A DNA stretch of 6,249 nt from Saprospiraceae bacterium (GTDB lineage: Bacteria; Bacteroidota; Bacteroidia; Chitinophagales; Saprospiraceae), in NCBI GenBank assembly GCA_013002625.1, contig JABDJE010000147.1:1-6249 (forward strand), in the 5' to 3' direction. A model generated the notes under the pieces. It was given only the letters and a program-made list of their open reading frames with translations, was not told where the DNA came from and ran no database searches. Positions 1 to 6,077 of this stretch are shown here, one piece after another (positions within the stretch are counted from its first letter, which is position 1; each line of letters starts with the position of its first letter). The position numbers were made by a program, and so were the translations under genes.

Positions 1-397
1 GACTCAGACTGTAACCATTGCCTACAGCTGTTTCATATTCAGGGATGGTATCATTTATATGCATTGGAGTAAATCCATTTACTTCAAATGTAAAATTGTG
101 TGATACTTCATCAAACTGAAACCCCATATTCCATAAAAGATCGTCTATGATAAATCCATCAATTTTCTCTCTTATAAATGGCAAACCCAAATATGTACTA
201 TTCGCATATTCCCCATAAATACCAAGTCGAAGTGCTATGGTATAGTTGCGGTCAAAATGTGGGTCACCAACAATAATATCCGCCAGATGATCCTGATCTA
301 AGGAAAGTTCAACGCCCGTTAAATCATTTTCCTGGGAGGTCAATTGCAACACATACCCAAGCAAAAAGAGCATACTTAATATTAGAATCCTATTCAT
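1..397 (-). CDS. LpxR-like lipid A deacylase family outer-membrane protein, N-terminal part (C-terminus outside window)
   Basis: The 132 visible residues start at the ATG at 397 on the minus strand; the frame is open to the window edge. Residues 1-21 look like a signal peptide: a short Asn/Arg head, a hydrophobic stretch and a likely cleavage after Thr-Ser before Gln22, predicting export. The mature part has the pattern of the LpxR (DUF2219) family. LSLDQD (31-36) sits where LpxR has its Asn-Asp pair, FDRNYT (48-53) matches the Asp-Arg-x-x-Tyr-Thr segment, and NGFTPMHI (107-114) matches the conserved 'Y-(S/T)-P' strand followed by a loop. Characterised LpxR is an outer-membrane beta-barrel that removes the 3'-acyloxyacyl chain of lipid A. 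The active-site Thr is kept (T53), but Asn is replaced by Gln (Q35). The essential His would lie beyond the window, so activity cannot be judged. The assignment comes from motif resemblance recalled from memory; another barrel family is possible. Confidence 0.55.
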   Translation of the reverse strand, partial: MNRILILSMLFLLGYVLQLTSQENDLTGVELSLDQDHLADIIVGDPHFDRNYTIALRLGIYGEYANSTYLGLPFIREKIDGFIIDDLLWNMGFQFDEVSHNFTFEVNGFTPMHINDTIPEYETAVGNGYSLS

Positions 398-401
398 GCG
401 T

Positions 402-409
402 CAAAACTA
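402..409 (-). promoter_or_regulatory. Possible Bacteroidota -7 box (TAGTTTTG) just before the LpxR-like gene
   Basis: Read on the minus strand, 409 to 402 is TAGTTTTG, an exact match to the Bacteroidota -7 consensus TAnnTTTG. It ends only 4 bases before the ATG at 397, and no TTTG-like -33 element lies 19-21 bases upstream. If used, it would give a leaderless or nearly leaderless mRNA, or favour the second Met at 373. A chance match in AT-rich DNA is at least as likely. Confidence 0.2.
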
Positions 410-473
410 AAATTTCTAAAAAGCTTTTAAATAAAATGTACAATATAATTTTCACCATATCATCAGAGCATTT

Positions 474-505
474 ATAAAACCCTTTATTCAGAGGTTTTAT
501 TTTTT
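474..505 (+). terminator. Terminator-like hairpin with T-tract in the divergent gap
   Basis: ATAAAACC (474-481) is perfectly complementary to GGTTTTAT (493-500). This gives an 8-bp stem with an 11-base loop, followed directly by a run of six T (500-505). On the plus strand this has the form of an intrinsic terminator, though the stem has only two G-C pairs. On the minus strand no T-tract follows. No plus-strand gene ends here, so it could end a short transcript started in 398-470, act as an attenuator in the esterase leader, or be a chance AT-rich repeat. Confidence 0.4.
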
Positions 506-687
506 AACTTAATTATTTGTACATCGAAAAATATTGTCTTCCAAGAATTTGATTCAAGCACACAAGCAAGTTTTCTTGATGGTGATCGTATCAAAATAGT
601 TCTAAAGACAAGCGAAAAAAGTAAAATATCAAACTTCTGACAGTTGATCCTGTGACTATTATATATCTTACAAAGAAAAACTGCATT

Positions 688-1854
688 ATGGCAAATACAA
701 GGACCCCATATATAATAATATTCCTTTTAATGTTCGGGCTTAACATTTCAGCCCAACAGACCATTACATCCACCCTGATGCATGGTGGTGTGGAACGTGA
801 CTATATAGTTTATATTCCTGAATCCTACGATGCAACTGAAAACGTGCCATTGGTATTAAATTTTCATGGTTACGGAAGCAATGCTTTCCAGCAAATGAAT
901 TATGGAGACTTTAGAGCCATTGCAGATCGTGAAGGTTTTATCGTTGTACACCCTAATGGTACTGTAGATTTGTTAGGCAGTACACACTGGAATGTTGGAT
1001 GGGGAACAAGTACTGTTGACGATGTTAATTTTATCAGCACACTGATTGACCAATTGATTGAGGACTACGCCATCAATGCCGAAAGGATTTACAGTACGGG
1101 CATGTCTAATGGTGGTTTCATCAGTTATGAACTAGCTTGTCAGCTGAGCCATCGCATCGCAGCCATAGCTTCAGTAACGGGCGCTATGTCATTTGCGACC
1201 TACCAGGCTTGTAATCCATCTAGGCCAGTTCCTGTGCTACAGATTCATGGCACAGCAGATAACACCGTTCCTTACGATGGTGGTCTTGTGAATAGATCAA
1301 TCGATGAATGTATGACCTATTGGGTTAATCATAATGATTGCGATGAAATGCCATCAGTAATGGCAATTGATGACGTCAATACCAATGATCAGAGCACGGT
1401 AGAACACCATATCTATGTCAATGGCGAATTAGGCGTTAATACTGAATTGTTCGTCATTGATAATGGCGGGCATACATGGCCAGGCACTGCATTTGGTAGT
1501 ACAGGAACAAATTACGATATAGATGCTTCAGAAGAAGTATGGAAGTTTTTTGCCCGTTATGATATCAACGGTGCCATTCAGACCGCATCAGTGAACGGCT
1601 TGGAGCTTGATTATGAAATATCCATATCGCCAAACCCAAGCACCGAGTTCGTGGAATTATGCTGGAACAATGATAGCGCCGCTCAATTCCAAGTATTGGT
1701 TTATGGTGTAAATGGGCAACTTCATTCCAACTTTGAGCGCGTCTCCAATTGTCAGAGACTAAATATTTCGAGTTTGCCGCAGGGCTTATACTATCTTTAT
1801 ATAAAAGAAACTACGACTGGTCGATCGAGTAGCCAAAAGATCATTAAGATCTAG
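688..1854 (+). CDS. Secreted PHB-depolymerase/feruloyl-esterase-like serine hydrolase with T9SS C-terminal sorting domain
   Basis: The 388-residue protein begins with a signal peptide (about 1-22, positive head, hydrophobic core, cut after NISA before QQ). An alpha/beta-hydrolase of the LpqC/PHB-depolymerase type (COG3509) follows. It has oxyanion-side HG at 60-61, nucleophile elbow GMSNGG with Ser140, acid Asp191 in HGTAD, and His262 in GGHTWPG, so the triad is complete. Family members cleave ester bonds in short-chain polyesters, acylated polysaccharides or hydroxycinnamoyl esters; the substrate cannot be read from sequence. Cys208 and Cys218 bracket a conserved 'C-x3-W' segment and may pair. 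Residues about 311-388 form a type A T9SS sorting domain: ISPNPS near its start, a GLYYLYI strand and a basic end closing in KIIKI. The protein should therefore cross the outer membrane and be released or surface-anchored. A GTG extension to 652 exists, but it would put charged residues ahead of the signal peptide, so the ATG at 688 is preferred. The next gene follows after 31 bases. Confidence 0.9.
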   Translation: MANTRTPYIIIFLLMFGLNISAQQTITSTLMHGGVERDYIVYIPESYDATENVPLVLNFHGYGSNAFQQMNYGDFRAIADREGFIVVHPNGTVDLLGSTHWNVGWGTSTVDDVNFISTLIDQLIEDYAINAERIYSTGMSNGGFISYELACQLSHRIAAIASVTGAMSFATYQACNPSRPVPVLQIHGTADNTVPYDGGLVNRSIDECMTYWVNHNDCDEMPSVMAIDDVNTNDQSTVEHHIYVNGELGVNTELFVIDNGGHTWPGTAFGSTGTNYDIDASEEVWKFFARYDINGAIQTASVNGLELDYEISISPNPSTEFVELCWNNDSAAQFQVLVYGVNGQLHSNFERVSNCQRLNISSLPQGLYYLYIKETTTGRSSSQKIIKI

Positions 1855-1885
1855 CTACCTTAGTAGAAGCTTAGTCACAACCATT

Positions 1886-2413
1886 ATGTCAGCAGTCCAA
1901 AAGTTTGCCCTTAAATTATTTCTGTTCAATAGCACAGCCCTTGTAATACTATTCTATGTTCTTGAACTATCCGAAACCACGAACTTTTCAGTTCATATAT
2001 CCGTGGCTTCAGGACTTGCAGCTGCAGTTTTTCTCACAATATCATTTGTCAGCCTGCATTTAAAGTCTCTAAGAGCCATTGGTATAACAGAGTTCGATGA
2101 TAATGTCTTGTCCACAAGACCTACAATGGATATCAATTGTACGCTTAGTCAGGAAGAAATCGTGACAAGGTTAAAGCAAACAGAACATATTAATATTTCA
2201 TCTCTGAAATGGGATGGACGAAACTTGCGCATAGGCATACGTCCATCCAAAGGCCCCTTTGGTACAAAGGTCTATTTGTATTTCGAGCGCTATAAAAGCA
2301 ACACACTTCCTGCATCAAGTGAATCCGTTATGCCTTTCGGTATATTGGATGATGGTAAAAACATGCAAAACCTCATACTAATCAAAACTTTGCTTTCCGA
2401 CACGCACAGATAA
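1886..2413 (+). CDS. Unrecognised two-helix inner-membrane protein with soluble C-terminal domain
   Basis: I do not recognise this 175-residue protein. Two hydrophobic segments, about residues 8-27 and 35-57, are joined by a short acidic/polar turn. Lys6 and Lys10 precede the first helix, and Lys60 and Arg63 follow the second. By the positive-inside rule both ends should be cytoplasmic. The remaining roughly 110 residues are mixed alpha/beta: a helix-like stretch TLSQEEIVTRLKQ, then short strands with basic residues (LKWDGRNLRIGIRP, GTKVYLYFER). This is loosely like small PH-like or membrane-tethered sensor domains, but I see no diagnostic motif or catalytic residue. The ATG at 1886 lies 31 bases after the esterase stop on the same strand, so co-transcription is plausible. 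A 164-bp gap follows it. A role in the cell envelope is only a guess from context. Confidence 0.75.
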   Translation: MSAVQKFALKLFLFNSTALVILFYVLELSETTNFSVHISVASGLAAAVFLTISFVSLHLKSLRAIGITEFDDNVLSTRPTMDINCTLSQEEIVTRLKQTEHINISSLKWDGRNLRIGIRPSKGPFGTKVYLYFERYKSNTLPASSESVMPFGILDDGKNMQNLILIKTLLSDTHR

Positions 2414-2577
2414 TTCAAAATCAATTCCTGCTTTTTTCAGTTAATACTCTATGATTTTGTAGCTTTAGTTTTACGTATTATTCAATTACAGTCCAATCGT
2501 TGGAGATTAAATTTAGGATGCTAATTATCTGTATCGAGAAGGCGCTTTTGAAATAGTCCTAAACAATTATACTCCCT
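2414..2577. promoter_or_regulatory. Intergenic region likely holding the desaturase promoter
   Basis: These 164 AT-rich bases have no gene and separate the membrane-protein gene from the desaturase, so the desaturase probably has its own promoter. The best candidate is TAGCTTTA at 2460-2467, one mismatch from TAnnTTTG, with TTTC at 2435-2438 at a 21-base spacing as a weak -33 element. TGATTTTG at 2452-2459 is an overlapping alternative. Neither is convincing. No strong terminator hairpin is visible after 2413. Confidence 0.3.
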
Positions 2578-3555
2578 ATGCTCATAAGTCACACACGTCT
2601 CGAAGTCATGCAAACCCTGGAAAAGGAATTGGATGTACTGTTAAAGAAATATCTTAAATCTGTCGAGGAAAACTGGCAACCTGCTGACTTATTGCCCGAT
2701 AGTATGGATGATGACTTTCATGAGCAAATCGAAGAAATTCAAGGCAATGCACAGGAAATGTCATATGAGCTGCTTGCTGTCCTTATCGGTGACATGATTA
2801 CAGAGGAAGCTTTACCTACTTACGAAAGCTGGTTGGTAGATGTTGTCGGCATTGATCAACACGAAAAAAATGCATGGGCACAATGGGTGCGCTCCTGGAC
2901 AGCTGAGGAAAATAGACATGGCGATTTACTCAACAAATATCTATACCTCTCCGGTCGAGTGAACATGCAAGTTGTTGAAAAAACAATCCAATATCTTATT
3001 TCAGACGGTTTTGACATCGGGACCAGCAGAGATCCATACAAGAATTTCATCTATACCAGCTTTCAGGAACTGGCAACCAACATTTCACATAGACGCGTTG
3101 CAACCCTGGTTAAAAAATCCGGTAATAAGGCTTTGTCCAAAATGTGTGGCGTCATAGCAGCAGATGAAGCACGGCATGCCAATGCATATATGCATTTCGT
3201 TGAATTAATTCTGGAACTTGATCCCAATGAATTACTCATTGCACTAGAAGAAATGATGCGTTTCAAGATAGTAATGCCGGCGCATATGATGCGTACAACA
3301 GATAAGGACAATGAAAACCTTTACGAACACTTCTCAAACTCAGCTCAAAGATTAGGGGTGTATACAACCCAGGACTATATTGATATTCTTAGGAGCTTGC
3401 TTGACAGATGGAAAATTGCAGATTGTTCCGGGCTTAATGAGAAAGCAACCAAAGCGCAGGATTACCTTATGCGTCTGCCTGATCGATTACAAAGAATCTC
3501 TGACAGGGTCCAGATTCCACAGACTTCGTACCATTACAATTGGATTCATAGATAA
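2578..3555 (+). CDS. Soluble acyl-ACP desaturase (di-iron, stearoyl-ACP desaturase family)
   Basis: The 325-residue protein aligns by eye with plant and bacterial acyl-[ACP] desaturases. These cytoplasmic di-iron enzymes insert a cis double bond into ACP-bound fatty acyl chains using O2 and reduced ferredoxin, setting membrane unsaturation. All six iron ligands of the castor enzyme have counterparts: Glu76 (ITEEALPTYES), Glu111 and His114 (TAEENRHGDLLNKYLYLSGR), Glu164 (YTSFQELATNISH), and Glu197 and His200 (AADEARH). The two E-x-x-H motifs are intact, and the segments around them are nearly identical to the family pattern. Length is normal for Bacteroidota homologues. The ATG at 2578 is preferred over the one at 2608, because the HTRLEVM start before the first helix is usual in this group. 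Regiospecificity (most often delta-9) cannot be fixed from sequence. It stands alone: 164 bp upstream and 60 bp downstream are non-coding, and no ferredoxin or other fatty-acid gene is adjacent. Confidence 0.93.
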   Translation: MLISHTRLEVMQTLEKELDVLLKKYLKSVEENWQPADLLPDSMDDDFHEQIEEIQGNAQEMSYELLAVLIGDMITEEALPTYESWLVDVVGIDQHEKNAWAQWVRSWTAEENRHGDLLNKYLYLSGRVNMQVVEKTIQYLISDGFDIGTSRDPYKNFIYTSFQELATNISHRRVATLVKKSGNKALSKMCGVIAADEARHANAYMHFVELILELDPNELLIALEEMMRFKIVMPAHMMRTTDKDNENLYEHFSNSAQRLGVYTTQDYIDILRSLLDRWKIADCSGLNEKATKAQDYLMRLPDRLQRISDRVQIPQTSYHYNWIHR

Positions 3556-3568
3556 TTTAAAGTTTAAG

Positions 3569-3584
3569 ATGAACATTTTGTTCA
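3569..3584. repeat. Perfect 15-bp palindrome between desaturase and CIA30 gene
   Basis: TGAACA (3570-3575) and TGTTCA (3579-3584) are perfect inverted arms around a 3-base TTT centre, 15 bases after the desaturase stop and 32 before the CIA30 start. No T-run follows directly, so it is a poor intrinsic terminator. It could be a dimeric-regulator operator or a small 3'-end hairpin. Only one copy was seen in the window. Confidence 0.45.
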
Positions 3585-3615
3585 AATTCACATTAGAAGA
3601 CCATAACTTTTTCTA

Positions 3616-4149
3616 ATGTATAACTTCATTTTATTATCCCTACTTCTTATGGTCTCTACCGGTGATATAACGATATATAATTTTGACAAGCAATCTGACC
3701 CCTCTGACTGGCGTATTCTCGATGATGGCGTTATGGGTGGCCTCTCTCAAGGGCGCTTCTTCATCAATGATGAAGGCTACGGTATTTTTAAAGGCAAGGT
3801 AAGGTTGGAAAATAATGGCGGCTTCTCTTCAGTAAGGTTTGAACCGCATAATATTCAAGTGACCGATCAGACAACAATAAAAATAAAACTGAAAGGAGAC
3901 GGTAAAAAGTACCAGTTTAGAATCAGATCAAACCCACGAGAGTATCATTCCTACATATACAATTTTCAAACATCAGGTGTGTGGGAAACGATAGAGATAA
4001 ACCTGGCTGACATGTACCCATCATGGAGAGGGCGACGCCTTAATATGGACAACTTTTCAACAGGACCAATCAGTGAAATTGGATTTTTAATCGGAAATAA
4101 AAAACCAGAGTCCTTTGAACTGCAGATAGATAATATCCAATTGGATTAA
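3616..4149 (+). CDS. CIA30-family (complex I intermediate-associated protein 30-like) jelly-roll protein
   Basis: The 177-residue protein has a hydrophobic N-terminus (about 3-15, FILLSLLLMVSTG) that could be a signal peptide or membrane anchor; no cleavage site is clear. The rest is a CIA30 domain: IYNFDKQSDPSDW, then the hallmark DDGVMGGLSQG (36-46), GGFSSVR (68-74), and a terminal strand pair GFLIGNKKPESFELQIDNIQL. The domain is a galactose-binding-like beta sandwich, named for a mitochondrial complex I assembly factor. Bacterial members are common in Bacteroidota, but their function is largely unknown, so the name does not imply a role in complex I. The length is normal for a single-domain member. 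The ATG at 3616 is the only sensible start and is preceded by a T-rich stretch. Its stop overlaps the stop of the convergent queD-like gene by 4 bases. Whether it shares a transcript with the desaturase 60 bp upstream is undecided. Confidence 0.85.
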   Translation: MYNFILLSLLLMVSTGDITIYNFDKQSDPSDWRILDDGVMGGLSQGRFFINDEGYGIFKGKVRLENNGGFSSVRFEPHNIQVTDQTTIKIKLKGDGKKYQFRIRSNPREYHSYIYNFQTSGVWETIEINLADMYPSWRGRRLNMDNFSTGPISEIGFLIGNKKPESFELQIDNIQLD

Positions 4150-4595
4150 TCATTATCCGAAGCAAACCATTCAGCGAAAGAGCTCTGCGTCTCATGAAGT
4201 CGCATACTGAATAGCTGCACATGATCAGGCAATTGTGCCCGTACGGTATGAACGTAATCCAGTAACATTAATTCACATGTGGGTTGGTAGTCAGTAAGGA
4301 TCAGTTTATGGCCATCTTCTTTTAGAACCTCGATAAGTTGAGGATTGCTTTTAGCACTCATTACCAAGGCGTGATCAAACTTTTCTACAATCTGCGATTT
4401 TACGATCTTTTTTAATTCTTTAAAATCCATTACCATTCCGTTCTTTGGATGTGAATCATCACTCATAGGTGTGCCAATAACTGTAATTTCCAAGGTATAT
4501 GAATGACCATGAATATGACGACACAGACCATCATAACCCTTCAGGGCATGGGCCATTTCAAAAGTATATTTCTTGGTTAGCCGAACTTTAGTCAT
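4146..4595 (-). CDS. queD: 6-carboxytetrahydropterin synthase QueD / 6-pyruvoyltetrahydropterin synthase family
   Basis: The 149-residue cytoplasmic enzyme converts 7,8-dihydroneopterin triphosphate to 6-carboxy-5,6,7,8-tetrahydropterin, the second step of queuosine (preQ0) synthesis. Close relatives make 6-pyruvoyltetrahydropterin instead, and the two are hard to separate by sequence. Zinc ligands are His16 (TFEMAH), His29 and His31 (CRHIHGHS). Cys25 is the catalytic nucleophile in the C-x3-HGH arrangement that QueD shares. Asp74-His75 (KFDHAL) and Glu135 (RLHETQ) complete the active site, and PTCE (105-108) is the usual pterin-pocket segment. It is slightly longer than E. coli QueD, mainly from an insert around residues 79-101. 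An in-frame ATG at 4661 would add 22 mostly hydrophobic residues; I rejected it because the family starts near TKKYTFE and the promoter box at 4631-4638 lies inside that extension. No other queuosine gene is in the window. Confidence 0.88.
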   Translation of the reverse strand: MTKVRLTKKYTFEMAHALKGYDGLCRHIHGHSYTLEITVIGTPMSDDSHPKNGMVMDFKELKKIVKSQIVEKFDHALVMSAKSNPQLIEVLKEDGHKLILTDYQPTCELMLLDYVHTVRAQLPDHVQLFSMRLHETQSSFAEWFASDND

Positions 4596-4711
4596 ATTCT
4601 GAACTGGTTTACAGATTCGAAATTCGACCGCAAATATAATAATGATCAGTACCATTGTCACCTATGACCTTAATCATCTGAAAAAAACTGAAGGAAAGGC
4701 ACTTTTGCAGG
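4596..4711. other. Divergent promoter region between queD and hemN
   Basis: These 116 non-coding bases lie between two head-to-head genes. They hold the queD -7 box at 4631-4638. For hemN the best plus-strand match is TACCATTG at 4650-4657, one mismatch from TAnnTTTG and about 55 bases before its ATG, with no good -33 element. A CACTTTTG at 4700-4707 is too close to the start to serve easily. I saw no Fnr-type TTGAT-N4-ATCAA site. Confidence 0.4.
4631..4638 (-). promoter_or_regulatory. Likely -7 promoter element (TATATTTG) for the queD-like gene
   Basis: On the minus strand, 4638 to 4631 reads TATATTTG, an exact match to the Bacteroidota TAnnTTTG element. Transcription would start near 4625, giving a leader of about 30 bases before the ATG at 4595, which is a normal distance. 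No TTTG-type -33 element is found 19-21 bases upstream, so the support is from this box and its position alone. It also favours the shorter QueD start. Confidence 0.45.
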
Positions 4712-6067
4712 ATGGAGGAGATTACTGCAAAACAAATTGATAAATACAGCTATCCTGTACCCAGATATACAAGTTATCCAACCGTTCCTCACTGGAATTC
4801 AGAACATATCACCCAAGATATTTGGCATCAAAGTTTAAGGAAAAACCTTGACGGAAACGGCTCGATCAGCATTTACATTCACCTTCCATTCTGCGAACAA
4901 CTTTGCACATATTGTGGCTGCAACAAACGCATTACTAAGAATCACGCAGTGGAGGCCCGTTACATCGATGCGCTGCTAAAGGAATTTAAATCCTATCTAA
5001 AGGTGTTGCCCTTCAAACCCACATTGGATGAATTACATATAGGCGGCGGTACGCCTACATTTTTCACACCTGAATCACTTGAAAGTCTTCTCAAACCCAT
5101 ACTGCAAGCCTTGACAATTACGCCGCAGACGGCGATGAGTTTTGAAGCGCATCCTCATTTCACGACAAAAGCCCATTTGAAATGCCTTTATAATATGGGT
5201 TTCAGACGACTGAGTCTGGGCGTCCAGGATATAAGCCCAATAATTCTGAAGGCCATTAACAGAACCCAAAACTCTGCAGAAGTTATGGACCTAACCGAAT
5301 CGGCAAGGCAGATTGGTTATAATTCCATTGGGTATGATTTGATTTATGGCCTACCCTTCCAGACCATACGTGAAATTGACAACACACTCCAGTTTGTAGC
5401 ATCACAACGGCCAGACCGAATCGCCTACTATTCCTATGCTCATGTACCATGGAAAAGTAAATCTCAGCGCGCTTATAGTCTAGATGATCTGTTGACGGGC
5501 TATGATAAATACAGATTAAAATCACATCTGGACAGATCCCTAAAGTTTTACGGTTATAAAGCAGTTGGAATGGATCATTATGGTCTCGATACAGATGAAC
5601 TTGTTATTGCTCAGTCTTCGCGTAAGTTGCATCGAAACTTTATGGGATATACCGACAAGAAACCAAATTTGCTGATTGGTCTTGGGTGCTCTGCAATCAG
5701 TGAAAGTCAGGATCTGTACGTTCAAAACGAAAAAAATGTAGAAGCGTATGAAACGCGTGTTCATGCGGACGGGTCAGCAATCGTTAAAGGGCATTGTCTT
5801 ACAGAAGAAGAACGAAAAATGAAGAAGCACATCACAGAACTCTTTTGCCTCGGTCAGACATTCTGGTCTATTGAAGACATTGAAAACAAGAGCGTTGATC
5901 TTAAAAATCCTCAATTGGTATCCTTTGAGGAAGAAGGATTAATCTACATCACAAAAAATGGCATTCGACTGAAGGGTAATGGCATGTTCTTTATCAGAAA
6001 TATTTGTGCCGCCCTGGATACTAAATTTCAAAAAAGCCCTAAAGCCCAATTCAGTCAATCGATTTAA
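4712..6067 (+). CDS. hemN: Oxygen-independent coproporphyrinogen III oxidase (radical SAM)
   Basis: The 451-residue protein matches HemN along its whole length (E. coli HemN is 457). It oxidatively decarboxylates two propionate side chains of coproporphyrinogen III to give protoporphyrinogen IX in haem synthesis without O2. The N-terminus has the family's PRYTSYPT segment. Tyr55 in IYIHLPFC precedes the radical SAM cluster motif: Cys61, Cys65 and Cys68 bind the 4Fe-4S cluster, and Cys70 is the extra HemN-specific cysteine, so CxxxCxxCxC is complete. GGGTP (111-115) is the SAM-binding glycine motif. IDLIYGLP-like, YAHVPW, GMDHYG, LHRNFMGYT, GLGCSAIS and RNICAALDT segments are typical of true HemN. 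They help separate it from HemW-like proteins, which lack the C-terminal HemN domain. A complete HemN suggests the organism can make haem under low oxygen. The next gene begins 10 bases after the stop, suggesting co-transcription. Confidence 0.96.
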   Translation: MEEITAKQIDKYSYPVPRYTSYPTVPHWNSEHITQDIWHQSLRKNLDGNGSISIYIHLPFCEQLCTYCGCNKRITKNHAVEARYIDALLKEFKSYLKVLPFKPTLDELHIGGGTPTFFTPESLESLLKPILQALTITPQTAMSFEAHPHFTTKAHLKCLYNMGFRRLSLGVQDISPIILKAINRTQNSAEVMDLTESARQIGYNSIGYDLIYGLPFQTIREIDNTLQFVASQRPDRIAYYSYAHVPWKSKSQRAYSLDDLLTGYDKYRLKSHLDRSLKFYGYKAVGMDHYGLDTDELVIAQSSRKLHRNFMGYTDKKPNLLIGLGCSAISESQDLYVQNEKNVEAYETRVHADGSAIVKGHCLTEEERKMKKHITELFCLGQTFWSIEDIENKSVDLKNPQLVSFEEEGLIYITKNGIRLKGNGMFFIRNICAALDTKFQKSPKAQFSQSI

Positions 6068-6077
6068 AAAATTAAAA

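Larger units (their letters stand above)
398..687. other. Divergent intergenic region between the LpxR-like gene and the esterase
   Basis: These 290 AT-rich bases separate two divergently transcribed genes for exported proteins, so promoters for both should lie here. Apart from the -7-like box at 402-409 and the hairpin at 474-505, I see no clear promoter. The plus-strand TTTG at 516-519 has no matching TAnnTTTG at the usual distance, and I found no exact plus-strand TAnnTTTG. A 13-codon ORF (436-477, MYNIIFTISSEHL) ends at the foot of the hairpin. It has no other support. No tRNA or longer gene is apparent. Confidence 0.6.

Noticed and set aside
652..687. GTG-started 12-residue extension of the esterase
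   Set aside because: It adds Lys-Lys-Asn-Cys ahead of an otherwise well-formed signal peptide. The ATG at 688 gives a standard export signal.
591..773. Minus-strand 60-residue hydrophobic ORF opposite the esterase start
   Set aside because: It is antisense to the esterase signal peptide, and its hydrophobicity mirrors that AT-rich region. It has no recognisable domain or initiation context.
1852..1885. CTAC-ctta-GTAG mini-hairpin after the esterase stop
   Set aside because: The stem is only 4 bp and no T-run follows, so it is not a credible terminator.
2856..3311. Antisense and alternate-frame ORFs inside the desaturase gene
   Set aside because: They lie wholly within a gene whose protein matches its family end to end, and their translations show no family features.
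3380..3616. Plus-strand 78-residue ORF overlapping the desaturase end
   Set aside because: It is mostly an out-of-frame reading of the desaturase C-terminus with no coding features in the non-overlapping part.
4616..4627. TCGAA-A-TTCGA inverted repeat upstream of queD
   Set aside because: The 5-bp arms are short and AT-rich DNA yields such palindromes easily. It lies in the expected leader of queD but has no T-tract or second copy.
4700..4707. CACTTTTG as a hemN -7 box
   Set aside because: It mismatches the TA of the consensus and lies 4 bases before the ATG, leaving no leader.
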